Source of the DNA: Echinicola strongylocentroti
GTDB lineage: Bacteria > Bacteroidota > Bacteroidia > Cytophagales > Cyclobacteriaceae
Length of the DNA stretch: 64,000 nt
Direction: 5' to 3'
Assembly (NCBI RefSeq): GCF_003260975.1
Contig: NZ_CP030041.1
Coordinates: 310,001-374,000, forward strand
Part shown: piece by piece, positions 1 through 8,347 of the stretch
Layout: the number at the start of each line of letters is the position of its first letter
How positions within the stretch are numbered: the stretch's first letter is position 1
Translations under genes and position numbers: made by a program
The notes under the pieces: generated by a model
Database searches by the model: none
Seen by the model: the letters and a program-made list of their open reading frames with translations, nothing else
Told to the model about the DNA's origin: nothing

Positions 1-880
1 GAGGGTCTTTAGCAAAGCCCTCAGGAAAAGCCGTATTCATCCATGAATTAGAAGCTCTCCTATCGGCACTAGTTTTGGCTGGTCTTACCCATATCAATTC
101 TTCATTTTGTTCATTTTCTACCTTGAACAAATCTTCATATTCAGGAAACAAGCTGTAGTTCCATTGGTCGATAATATCCTCTGACATATCTGCAGCCTTT
201 TGCCACTGCTTTGAATTCAGGTAATAAATCACCAACCAGCCTTGGGCAGCTGCTTTATGAGCCCTTCCATAGGCAATCTCATTTCCTGGATTGGGTAGCT
301 TCGAAATAGAGAATAGAAGTTCAGATTCCATAAATGAATTTATCTCCTCCTCTGATGCACGAGGTAGTTGAAGCTCTTGATCAGTAGAAGTTCTTAACGG
401 AACCGGTCCAAATTTATAATACAGTTTAAGGTAACAAGTAGCTCTTAAAAACCTCGCTTCGGCTTCGTAAAGTGATTTATTACTATCGCTGGCCTCCAAT
501 TGGCCCAAGGATTCCAAGACTTGGTTGGCATTTCTAATTGCTCGATAGGGATAATCCCAGTTTTGTCCTTGCAATAATCCGACAGTCGCATCCCATGTGT
601 AATTAATATATTGCAGGGCCGTTGCATGGACGCCATCACCTGTTTGATGAGCAATGTCTGTAATCCATTCATCTTGCGCGAATGTATAGATTGAGTTATT
701 AGAAATCATATTAGAAGCTGAAGCATAAGTTGCTCCCAGTAATGATTCTACCCCTTCTCTGGTTTTTAGAAAATTATCAGGTGCCAATTGTGAATAAGGT
801 TGCTCATCTAAATAGCCTTCGCAACCAACCAAACTGAATGTGATTAAGGTTAATCCTATGTTCTTGATTATAGATTTCAT
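1..880 (-). CDS. SusD/RagB-family outer-membrane lipoprotein, 3' part cut by window edge
   Basis: Surface glycan-binding lipoprotein that should cap the SusC channel encoded just upstream. Translating the minus strand from the ATG at 880 gives an open frame of 293 codons to the left edge, so the C-terminus is missing. The N-terminus is a lipoprotein signal (MKSIIKNIGL, lipobox LVGC), followed by the usual SusD opening ...EGYLDEQPYSQLAPDNF. Further on there are helical TPR-like stretches typical of SusD (ALQYINYTWDA, EARFLRATCYLKLYYKFG). It starts 11 bp after the SusC stop, so the two are surely co-transcribed. Family assignment is firm. The glycan it binds cannot be read from the sequence. 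Confidence 0.93.
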   Translation of the reverse strand, partial: MKSIIKNIGLTLITFSLVGCEGYLDEQPYSQLAPDNFLKTREGVESLLGATYASASNMISNNSIYTFAQDEWITDIAHQTGDGVHATALQYINYTWDATVGLLQGQNWDYPYRAIRNANQVLESLGQLEASDSNKSLYEAEARFLRATCYLKLYYKFGPVPLRTSTDQELQLPRASEEEINSFMESELLFSISKLPNPGNEIAYGRAHKAAAQGWLVIYYLNSKQWQKAADMSEDIIDQWNYSLFPEYEDLFKVENEQNEELIWVRPAKTSADRRASNSWMNTAFPEGFAKDP

Positions 881-891
881 GTTGTTTTAAT

Positions 892-3800
892 TTAAAAGGT
901 TAGACTTATTCCTCCAGTAAAAGTCCTTGATACTGGATAAGCATTCCAGTCAATTCTGAAATTTGCAGAACCGTTAGGGTTGATGGCAGGATCCATACCT
1001 GAATAATCAGTTAGGGTAAAGAGATTTTGTCCAGTCATGTAAAATTGCACTGACCGAAAAGTCTTACCATTAACTGGCAGGTTATAACTCAATCTAACTG
1101 TGCTCAACCTTAAGTAGGAAGCATCTTCTACTGTCTTTGAATTTACCCGTTTTTCTCCTTGGGAACTTGTTCTTACAAAAGAAGGATATTCATTGGTTGG
1201 ATTTTCAGGCGTCCATCTATTTAAAAGGGGTTCTGCATACCTATTTCTGCGAACACCCGCAGGAAAATAAGTATCTATTAGACCATTATTGAGCATCTTC
1301 GCTCCTTGCACTCCTTCAATAAAAACATAGAGCTCTAAGTTCTTGTGCTTTAAAGTATTTCCTAGAGACCAGATGAGATCAGGGAAAGAATTCCCTAAAA
1401 CTACTCTGTCATCAGAATTGACTACTCCATCCCCGTTCACATCTTTGTATTTAACATCCCCAGGTTGAACAGCATCTTCTGTTACGTCATAATCATCTCC
1501 CTCTTGCCAAACGCCCAATACTTCATAACCATAAAATGATTCCAACGGGAGTCCCTCTTCAATAATGGCGATTTGGTTCGTTGCCCCTGCACTTCCAGTT
1601 ACAATCCTATTAATTCCTCCAAGGTCTGTCACCTTGTTTTTCACTGTGGTTAGGGCAATATTAGTCAACCAAGAAAACTTAGGATTTGTTATGTTTCTTG
1701 ATGTCAATCCAAATTCCCATCCGGAATTTTGAATCCCTCCGATATTTGTCAGTTGGGAAGTAAAGCCGCTTGATCTAGGAATTGGCAACGAAAGCAGCAT
1801 ATCAGATGTGTTTTTCACATACCAATCCAAGCTTCCATACAGTCGATCATCCCAAAGGCCATAGTCTAATCCGAAATTGATTTGTTCAGTGGTTTCCCAT
1901 CTTAAATCCGGATTAGCGATCCTTGCTGGTTGTGTCGTTGTATATTGCTGATCATTGTAAACGACCACTGGTCCATTGCCAAATGTTGAGATAGACCTGT
2001 AATTTCCTATTTCTTGGTTACCAGTTCTCCCCCAGCTTGCTCTAAATTTCATGGTACTGAACAATACTGAAAGTGGTGTAAAAAAATTTTCTTGATTCAC
2101 CTTCCAGCCAAATGCAAAGCTTGGAAAATATCCAAATTTATTGTTTTGACCAAAACGAGAAGACCCATCTGCTCTAATAGACCCTGTTAGAAGATATTTA
2201 TTCTTTAGTGAATAATTTACTCTGGCTAAGTAGGATAACAAGGTATTATCCACTTTTGAACTCGAAATAACATTCAACGCAGGATTGCCTAGTCCAAGAT
2301 TGTTTGTTTGTGTGGCATCTGATGGAAATCCTCTCCCCTCTGCAGAAAAACGTGAAACAATAAATTTCTGTGTAGTTACACCCACCACCGCTCTAAGGGA
2401 GTTTTCACCTATATCCTTTGCATAATTCAGCAAACCTTCAATCAAATAATTGGATGATGTACCCTGGAGCTGAGAGGCTATTCCTCCTGCAGCATTGCCA
2501 TCCAAAGTAGAACGATCAATATAAAACTCTCTAACTTGGTTGGACACATCTCCACCTATGTTCAACTTCGCACTTAAGCCAGGTAATATTTTATATTCAC
2601 CGTAAATCGTTCCAAAAGTCCTGTATGTATTTCCTGTTCCACGCTTACCATTTGCCAATGCCAATGGATTATCAATATTAATATGAGAAGAAATAACGTA
2701 CTCCCCGTTTTCATCTTTAATGGGTAAAGAAGGATCCATATGCATTGCAGCAAACACAACTCCCGCATGTTCATTTAGCTGGAATCCCCCAGGTGTAAAC
2801 TCATCTTTGGAATAATTGGAACTCATGTTCAGCCCCATTTTAAATTTTTCGGATGCCTGATGCTCCAAGTTGAACCGTATTCCGTATCTCTTAAATCCAG
2901 AGTTGATTACCAATCCCTTTTGGTCAAAATAATTGAGGGAAACCATATAGTTCGTTGACTCATTTCCTCCAGACATCGACAGATTATGACTCTGTATCCC
3001 TGCATTGGGTTGATAAACTTCCTCCAACCAATCGGTACCTGTTCCTGAAAAATCCTCGACCCTATCCTGTTCGCTACCTCCCCCTTCATCTATTATTGCA
3101 TTTATCACACCATAATATTGTCTTCCTGTAAGCATTTCTATTTTATTGGCTACATTTTGGACACCAGCATAACCGTCATAATTTACCGACATCTTTCCTT
3201 TTTCGCCATTCTTGGTTGTCACCAAAATAACTCCATTGGCACCTCTAGCACCATATATAGCTGTAGCACTAGCATCTTTTAGGACTTCTATAGATTCTAT
3301 ATCCGCTGGGTTAATGGAAGATAATGGAGACCTCTGAGTTCTTGGAGCTCCAAATCGATCTCCAACCCCGGTTACAGCGTTAGAATTACTAAATGGCAAA
3401 CCATCAATAACATATAAGGGACTATTTCCTGAATTAACTGATCCAACTCCCCTAATATTTACAGAAATCCCTCCCCCTGGCTCTGCGCTGTTTTGAACAA
3501 CTTGGACACCTGGCATTTTTCCTGCAATCAGCTGTTCTGCGGATGTAATTACACCTGGATTAAAATCATCTTTTTTTAATGCCGTTACTGCCCCGGTAAG
3601 ATCACTTTTCTTTACTGTACCATAGCCTACAACTATCACCTCATCTAGCGAAGAGATATCTTCTGATAAAGTAACATCAACTTGATTACTATTACCGATA
3701 CTGATTTCCTTCTTTTCGAACCCGATCATCGAAAAGACCAATGTATTGTTAGAACCATCAGGAACTCTGATTGAAAAGTTTCCATCTATATCGGTGATGG

Positions 3801-3996
3801 TTCCTTTTTGACTTCCTTTTAACACTACATTGACTCCAGGAAGCCCTAAGTTATCTGAATCTGATATAACTGTCCCTGAAATCGTCCGGTCTTGAAATCC
3901 ATATGCGCTTTGACCTAACAACAGTCCCAAAAAGCACAGTATTCTTGATAACCACAGGAAACAATTCCGTGGAATTAGGTAAATTTTGATTTTCAT
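892..3996 (-). CDS. SusC/RagA TonB-linked outer-membrane transporter
   Basis: A 1034-aa TonB-dependent outer-membrane channel for oligosaccharide import. Seen: signal peptide (about residues 1-34, hydrophobic FLGLLLGQSAYGFQ), a carboxypeptidase-regulatory-like beta-sandwich (about 38-112), the SusC signature SLDEVIVVGYGTVKKSD near residue 120, a plug with the ADIESIEVLKDASATAIYGA motif, then a long beta-barrel ending in the typical aromatic terminus (GISLTF). There is no N-terminal STN domain, so unlike the second SusC here it is not expected to signal to an anti-sigma factor. It lies 24 bp downstream of the fucose-isomerase-like gene and 11 bp upstream of susD, suggesting a three-gene operon under the divergent AraC regulator. 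Substrate unknown. Confidence 0.96.
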   Translation of the reverse strand: MKIKIYLIPRNCFLWLSRILCFLGLLLGQSAYGFQDRTISGTVISDSDNLGLPGVNVVLKGSQKGTITDIDGNFSIRVPDGSNNTLVFSMIGFEKKEISIGNSNQVDVTLSEDISSLDEVIVVGYGTVKKSDLTGAVTALKKDDFNPGVITSAEQLIAGKMPGVQVVQNSAEPGGGISVNIRGVGSVNSGNSPLYVIDGLPFSNSNAVTGVGDRFGAPRTQRSPLSSINPADIESIEVLKDASATAIYGARGANGVILVTTKNGEKGKMSVNYDGYAGVQNVANKIEMLTGRQYYGVINAIIDEGGGSEQDRVEDFSGTGTDWLEEVYQPNAGIQSHNLSMSGGNESTNYMVSLNYFDQKGLVINSGFKRYGIRFNLEHQASEKFKMGLNMSSNYSKDEFTPGGFQLNEHAGVVFAAMHMDPSLPIKDENGEYVISSHINIDNPLALANGKRGTGNTYRTFGTIYGEYKILPGLSAKLNIGGDVSNQVREFYIDRSTLDGNAAGGIASQLQGTSSNYLIEGLLNYAKDIGENSLRAVVGVTTQKFIVSRFSAEGRGFPSDATQTNNLGLGNPALNVISSSKVDNTLLSYLARVNYSLKNKYLLTGSIRADGSSRFGQNNKFGYFPSFAFGWKVNQENFFTPLSVLFSTMKFRASWGRTGNQEIGNYRSISTFGNGPVVVYNDQQYTTTQPARIANPDLRWETTEQINFGLDYGLWDDRLYGSLDWYVKNTSDMLLSLPIPRSSGFTSQLTNIGGIQNSGWEFGLTSRNITNPKFSWLTNIALTTVKNKVTDLGGINRIVTGSAGATNQIAIIEEGLPLESFYGYEVLGVWQEGDDYDVTEDAVQPGDVKYKDVNGDGVVNSDDRVVLGNSFPDLIWSLGNTLKHKNLELYVFIEGVQGAKMLNNGLIDTYFPAGVRRNRYAEPLLNRWTPENPTNEYPSFVRTSSQGEKRVNSKTVEDASYLRLSTVRLSYNLPVNGKTFRSVQFYMTGQNLFTLTDYSGMDPAINPNGSANFRIDWNAYPVSRTFTGGISLTF

Positions 3997-4020
3997 AGTT
4001 ATTTATGGGTTAGTTAATTA

Positions 4021-5624
4021 TTATATATTTCCGCAAAACTGAACCTTTATACCTAGAGCATCCAGAGCTGATGCCTTGAGATATGCAGCTTCAACAGTCG
4101 ATTCTATAGATTCACCATAGGCTACTTGAATATGATTGGCTTGATGCTTTGCCATCATTTGATTTCTGGAAATTCCGGGTAATACTACATTCATTATAGG
4201 CCATTGGGGAGTAGTATTTTCCCATCTTCTTTGAGTTTCGCTCAGTGGCAATGCTACTACCTCCCCAATTCCAATATCACAAAAAAGCGTCTCGTCTTCC
4301 ATGTATATCCGGCTCCAAACAATATTTCCAGGTTTACTAATACCTTTGAGACTCCCCCCCCTTTTTTAAAATACATTGGAGGTTGTCTTTCACTGGAAGC
4401 TCCCTTATATTCATTGATAAAATGGGCAGGTGGTGCTGCACCTGAAATAAGGAAAACCCATACGAACTCACTTCTACCATCAAATTCAATCTCCTCTCCC
4501 CATCTTATATCATGTAAGGTATTCTCAGGCGGTAAGCCCTGGATTTCCCATAGCTTGGTAGTAATCAAACCATCCAATCCCGCACATTCGTCTACTTCAT
4601 TAAAATGTGGGAGGGATTTACCCTTGAAAAGTTCCTCACCATTTTTTCCAAAAACTGGAGGTCTAGATACATTATTGAGCAATCCTTCAGCCAAATCACT
4701 TGCAGCAACTAAATCCTTTAAACCTTGTTGGTATTGTATACCTATGACATCACAACCAAATTCATCTGCTATTCTAACGGCAGCAATATACATTTTACAT
4801 TGCTCTAGGGTCTGTTCCTGAGTAAGTTCAGTAAGTGGGTTTTCACCCCATTCAAATTGCATCCCCTCATTTTTAAGCCATGTCAATATCCTATAAGCGT
4901 CATCATCAACAACCCTACTCATCTCTGCAAATAATGCCGATTGACTTAATCTTTCCTTAAAAACACCTAGCTTATGTAAATTGGAGTCTGGTATAATGGC
5001 ATTGAACATTCCCATGCAGCCTTCATCAAAAACCCCCATAATAGCCTGCTCTTTTTTGAAATTATTGGCGAATAACCTTCCTTTAGAAACCAATTCAGCG
5101 GGAATTACGATTTCACTTAGTTTTTTAACGTGACTTTTATCATGTTCAATCTTCCCTGTTCCGAGCCACTCTTTTAATTTTTCAATAAAAAATGAATCAG
5201 TAAAATCCTTGCTCCATAGGCAACTATGTTCAATCCCGGCCTTAGTCAAAGATCCTTTTAAATTAAGTGCTCCTACTAGTCCACTAGACTTCCCATCCCA
5301 GTTTGCTAATACTAAAATTGGGGCATTATGGCTATATAGACCTGGTAACACATGATGAGTATATTGCCAAACACTTTCTGCAACAATGATGGGAGTTGTT
5401 GGGTCTAGGGTCTTAAAAACCTTCATACCCATCCTCTGAGAATCAATAAATCCATGCTGCATTTCTTTATTATAAGGGTGTCCCCTTTCGACTTCCCATC
5501 CCAATTCTTTCAATGTACTTGAAAGAAGCTCTTCCATTTTACTCTGGAATGTCCAACCAACTTGGTTAGCAGATATCCTTAGATCACCACTTGCCACCAC
5601 ATATACTCTATTTGCTGACTTCAT
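4021..5624 (-). pseudogene. L-fucose isomerase-like protein, split by a frameshift in a G8 tract
   Basis: Resembles the L-fucose/L-arabinose isomerase superfamily (COG2407-like), whose members interconvert aldoses and ketoses in the cytosol; no signal peptide is seen. The ATG at 5624 gives MKSANRVYVVASGDLRISANQVGW and a frame that runs to the homopolymer at 4354-4361 (eight C on the plus strand). In the annotated frame it then continues with unrelated residues to a stop near 4257. Shifting by one base restores family-like sequence (GGGSLKGISKPGNIVWSRIY, then MEDETLFCDIGIGEV) to a TAA at 4021, giving about 534 residues. One extra G would make the gene intact, so this is a sequencing error, a slippage-prone switch or a recent lesion. 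It stands 24 bp upstream of susC and divergent from the AraC gene. The substrate (fucose, rhamnose, arabinose) is not determined. Confidence 0.8.
4354..4361. repeat. Homopolymeric G8 (minus strand) tract preceded by A6
   Basis: Eight C on the plus strand follow six T; read on the coding strand this is A6G8 inside the fucose-isomerase-like gene. The tract sits exactly where the reading frame changes. The 0-frame codons GGG GGG GGA could also support a -1 ribosomal slip (G GGG GGA), which would rejoin the downstream frame without mutation. Confidence 0.85.
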
Positions 5625-5730
5625 GTATTTTATTTTGAGTTCACTAAATATTATATACAAAGGTCAATAAATGGTCTAGACTGATCTTGGTTATTCTTAT
5701 CTAAAAATTATACTATATTAGCATTTATCA

Positions 5731-5752
5731 TAATTCGTTTATTTACGAATTA
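5731..5752. promoter_or_regulatory. Perfect 8-bp inverted repeat between divergent genes (possible operator)
   Basis: TAATTCGT and its exact complement ACGAATTA are separated by six bases. The site lies in the 226-bp gap between the AraC-type regulator (plus strand) and the fucose-isomerase-like gene (minus strand), about 107 bp from one ATG and 98 bp from the other. Its position and symmetry fit a regulator-binding site, but AraC proteins more often bind direct repeats, so the assignment is tentative. The rest of the gap is AT-rich with no consensus TAnnTTTG box that I could see. Confidence 0.4.
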
Positions 5753-5850
5753 CACAATACTTACAATAACATTGTTGTTGATTACACAATAATAACGACC
5801 ATAAATTATCACAAATTCAAAACAACTCTCTAAACCCATAAAAACTTAAA

Positions 5851-6726
5851 ATGAAACCTCATTTTCACAAAATCCCAATAACTAATTCTAACTCTTTCAG
5901 TATTCGACATGATATCAAACCTAATTTTGGAACACTTTGGCATTATCACCCAGAATTAGAGCTGCACTATATTGTTAAAGGCGAAGGGATACAGTATATA
6001 GGTGATAATATCAGTTCATTTTCAAGTGGCGACATGATTTTTCTCGGCCAAAACCTTCCCCATACTTGGAGATGTCATGAGGACTATTTTGTTACAGGTT
6101 CCGGAAAAAATATTGAAGCTTATATTCTTCAATTTCATCCGGATTGTTTTGGAAAGGATTTTTTTCAATTGCCAGAGACTTATACTATTCCTAAATTATT
6201 TGAAAAGGCTAAACATGGATTAAATATAACAGGAGAGACAAAAAGAAAATTGGAAAGGTATATGCAACTTGCTGTTAAGGCTGAAAATCTGGATAGATTG
6301 ATACATCTATTACAAATAATAAAAACGTTGAGTGAAACCAATGAATATAATACCATTGCTCCAGGCTATGCTTTTAGTCACCTATCAAATCTCTCTGAAA
6401 TGGCTCGCTTGGAAAAGATATATACCTATGTAATGGCACATTATAAAGAAGAAATTTCGCTTGATCAAATAGCCTCTATTGCTCATTTAAGCAAGACTTC
6501 ATTCTGTAGGTATTTTAAAACAATGACCAACAAAACATTCTATGATTTCCTTATAGAAATAAGAGTTTCTAACTCTTGTAAATTACTTATTGATGATAGA
6601 TTTCCGATAGAAATAATCTGTTATGAATGTGGGTTCAACAATGTTTCTAATTTCTACAGGCATTTTAAAAAAGTCACAAAACTTACTCCAAATCAATATA
6701 AAAACAAGTACTTGGCACGGAAGTAA
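5851..6726 (+). CDS. AraC-family transcriptional regulator with cupin sensor domain
   Basis: A 291-aa cytosolic regulator. The N-terminal ~100 residues form a cupin-like pocket (HYHPELELHYIVKGEG, then GDMIFLGQNLPHTW), the usual sugar-sensing module of AraC/RhaS-type proteins. The C-terminal ~100 residues hold the paired helix-turn-helix motifs: ISLDQIASIAHLSKTSFCRY and the conserved ICYECGFNNVSNFYRHFKK...TPNQYK signature. It is transcribed away from the fucose-isomerase-like/susC/susD cluster, across a gap containing an inverted repeat, so it probably controls that cluster. The IS4-type element begins only 28 bp after its stop codon but does not interrupt it. The family call is firm; the inducer is unknown. 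Confidence 0.93.
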   Translation: MKPHFHKIPITNSNSFSIRHDIKPNFGTLWHYHPELELHYIVKGEGIQYIGDNISSFSSGDMIFLGQNLPHTWRCHEDYFVTGSGKNIEAYILQFHPDCFGKDFFQLPETYTIPKLFEKAKHGLNITGETKRKLERYMQLAVKAENLDRLIHLLQIIKTLSETNEYNTIAPGYAFSHLSNLSEMARLEKIYTYVMAHYKEEISLDQIASIAHLSKTSFCRYFKTMTNKTFYDFLIEIRVSNSCKLLIDDRFPIEIICYECGFNNVSNFYRHFKKVTKLTPNQYKNKYLARK

Positions 6727-6768
6727 TAGGAGATATATGCATACTTTCAATAGCGTCCTAAATAAAAA

Positions 6769-6836
6769 ATGAGAGGCTCTGTTTTTTGCCCAAAATAGTT
6801 ATTTTGGGTTTGCACCAAAAAACACGAACCTCTCAT
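6769..6836 (+). promoter_or_regulatory. Long hairpin overlapping the transposase start codon
   Basis: Three nested complementary segments pair across this stretch: ATGAGAGG (6769-6776) with CCTCTCAT (6829-6836), TGTTTTTTG (6780-6788) with CAAAAAACA (6816-6824), and CCCAAAAT with ATTTTGGG (6789-6808, loop AGTT). The ATG of the transposase (6835-6837) lies in the outer stem. In other insertion sequences such structures block translation of read-through transcripts from neighbouring genes; that role is inferred here. Confidence 0.6.
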
Positions 6837-7902
6837 GTGTAATATTACATTGTTTTTGCAGATTATTAAAAAGATAGACCGATCAATTTTCAAGAAGTTG
6901 GTCAAGGAAAAGGAAACCGATAAGGGCTGCAAGGGATTTGATAGCTGGACGCATCTTGTCTCGATGTTGTTCTGCCATTTTGCCAAGAGCACCTCGGTAA
7001 GGGACATTTCCAACGGGCTCCGGTCTGCTACCGGGAACCTTAACCATCTTGGTATTGCCAGAGCCCCCTCCAAATCAAGTATCAGCTATCAGAACAAACG
7101 AAGGGATTCGGACCTGTTCAGGGACCTTTACTATTCCCTGCTGGGAAGTTTAGGACAGCAGGCAGCTGTCAAGATGCACACCCTGCTGGAATATGACGGG
7201 AAACTCCCTGTTTACGTGAACATTACCGAAGGGAGTGTCGGCGACAATAAAGGAGCTTACGACATCCCCTTGGAAAAGGGGTCGGTGATCGTCGCCGACC
7301 GGTATTACAATGACTTCCCCATGCTCAACGCCTGGGACAGCAAAGGGGTGTTCTTCGTGATCAGGCACAAGGGAAACCTTGCTTTCAGCACCGTCGAAGA
7401 ACGGGAGCTGCCCGAAACTACCGCCCAACATGTGCTCAAAGACGAAGAAATCGAACTGACCAACCCACAATCCAAAACCAAGTATAAGGGAAGGCTCAGA
7501 AGAGTGGCCGTGTGGGATGAGGAAAACCAGCAGACCATTAAACTGATCACCAACAACTTTACCTGGGCGGTCCAGACCATTGGAGACCTCTACAAATCAA
7601 GATGGGAGATTGAGTTGTTTTTTCGGGGCATCAAGCAGCTATTGCATATCAAAACTTTTATCGGAACCTCTAAAAATGCGGTAATGATCCAGATATGGAC
7701 TGCTTTGATCACCATCCTACTGATCAAAGTCATGAAGGCAACAGCTAAATCCGGCTGGCACCTGTCCAATCTGGTCGCCTTTATCCGGCTCAATATCTTT
7801 GTTAAAATCGAACTGCAAAAATGGCTCGACAACCCTTTTACGGAGCCCGAAAAACCACCCCAGAATATAGTACAGGGGGATCTGTTTGCTAAAACTCCTT
7901 AA
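6835..7902 (+). CDS. IS4-family transposase lacking the first catalytic Asp region
   Basis: A 355-aa DDE transposase with an N-terminal DUF4372-like segment (residues 1-90, KGFDSWTHLVSMLFCHFAKS). The second Asp is seen in VIVADRYYNDF, and the YREK signature in YKSRWEIELFFRGIK. In full-length relatives, roughly 35-40 residues containing a DSTTI-type motif with the first catalytic Asp precede the segment ending GAVKMHTLL. Here SLLGSLGQQ is joined directly to AAVKMHTLLEYDG (about residue 109, nucleotide ~7160), in frame. The protein should therefore be inactive as a transposase although its frame is preserved. It overlaps the upstream hairpin by its start codon. Confidence 0.85.
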   Translation: MCNITLFLQIIKKIDRSIFKKLVKEKETDKGCKGFDSWTHLVSMLFCHFAKSTSVRDISNGLRSATGNLNHLGIARAPSKSSISYQNKRRDSDLFRDLYYSLLGSLGQQAAVKMHTLLEYDGKLPVYVNITEGSVGDNKGAYDIPLEKGSVIVADRYYNDFPMLNAWDSKGVFFVIRHKGNLAFSTVEERELPETTAQHVLKDEEIELTNPQSKTKYKGRLRRVAVWDEENQQTIKLITNNFTWAVQTIGDLYKSRWEIELFFRGIKQLLHIKTFIGTSKNAVMIQIWTALITILLIKVMKATAKSGWHLSNLVAFIRLNIFVKIELQKWLDNPFTEPEKPPQNIVQGDLFAKTP

Positions 7903-8063
7903 TTAGCCCCCAATTTCCTTTCAAATACAGATTAAAGGCCAAATCAAAATTATTTAGGACAGCATTGTTCTAGTATCTCCTTATTAATCAGTTGTTCTAC
8001 GCTTGTTTTTTTGAATCTTGGAATGAGCCTTTTATCCCCATCAAATAAAACCAATGCATGAGC

Positions 8064-8095
8064 AAAAAAAGGCTGCCACTTGGCAGCCTTTTTTT
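8064..8095 (+). terminator. Rho-independent-type terminator hairpin, symmetric
   Basis: A perfect stem GGCTGCCA / TGGCAGCC with a two-base loop, flanked by seven A on one side and seven T on the other, so it would work on either strand. It lies between the IS element and the DUF6528 gene. On the minus strand it would end transcripts of the ECF-sigma/susCD/DUF6528 cluster; on the plus strand it would end those leaving the IS. Confidence 0.75.
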
Positions 8096-8099
8096 GCGT

Positions 8100-8183
8100 C
8101 AATTTATGTGTGCGTAGCACTGCTACGGTATACCCTGTCCACCCACCGGATAGAACCAAAAGCTAAAGCAAAGTGGCTGATTT
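8100..8183 (-). repeat. R1 dispersed repeat, partial degenerate copy
   Basis: Contains the R1 hairpin core GCGTAGCACTGCTACGG and the downstream segments GGATAGAACC and AAGTGGCTGATTT, matching the reverse complement of the R1 copy near 38.9-39.1 kb. The AACCCGG-type ends are not visible. The 300-odd bases around it (7961-8347) hold only this, the terminator and no convincing gene. Confidence 0.55.
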
Positions 8184-8347
8184 GTCAGGGAGGAGGCGTT
8201 GAACCAAACTTTCAGCCTGCATGAGGGCAATGCTTTTGGACACTTTCCCTATTGTGTCCTCTGTGCCTAATGTGGTTATCAAATAAGTTAGGCATTTCAC
8301 GTTACTTTTTTCGATGTCGTGGAATTCGGGTTTAATATCATCAGAGA

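Larger units (their letters stand above)
6755..7960 (+). mobile_element. IS4-family insertion sequence (internally deleted)
   Basis: About 1206 bp bounded by inverted ends GTCCTAAATAA (6755-6765) and TTATTTAGGAC (7950-7960), an exact 11-bp match. The outer bases also resemble each other (CAATAGC versus the complement of AGCATTG). The trinucleotide AGC directly abuts both ends, which could be a very short target duplication; IS4 elements usually make longer ones. One transposase gene occupies most of the element. It is shorter than usual because the transposase carries an internal deletion. Confidence 0.75.

Noticed and set aside
4204-4821. A 205-codon open frame on the plus strand
   Set aside because: It lies antisense within the fucose-isomerase-like gene, has no start signal or recognisable domain and mirrors the coding strand's composition.
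7950-8159. A 69-codon minus-strand frame crossing the terminator
   Set aside because: It runs through the IS end, a perfect terminator hairpin and an R1 fragment; no domain is recognisable.
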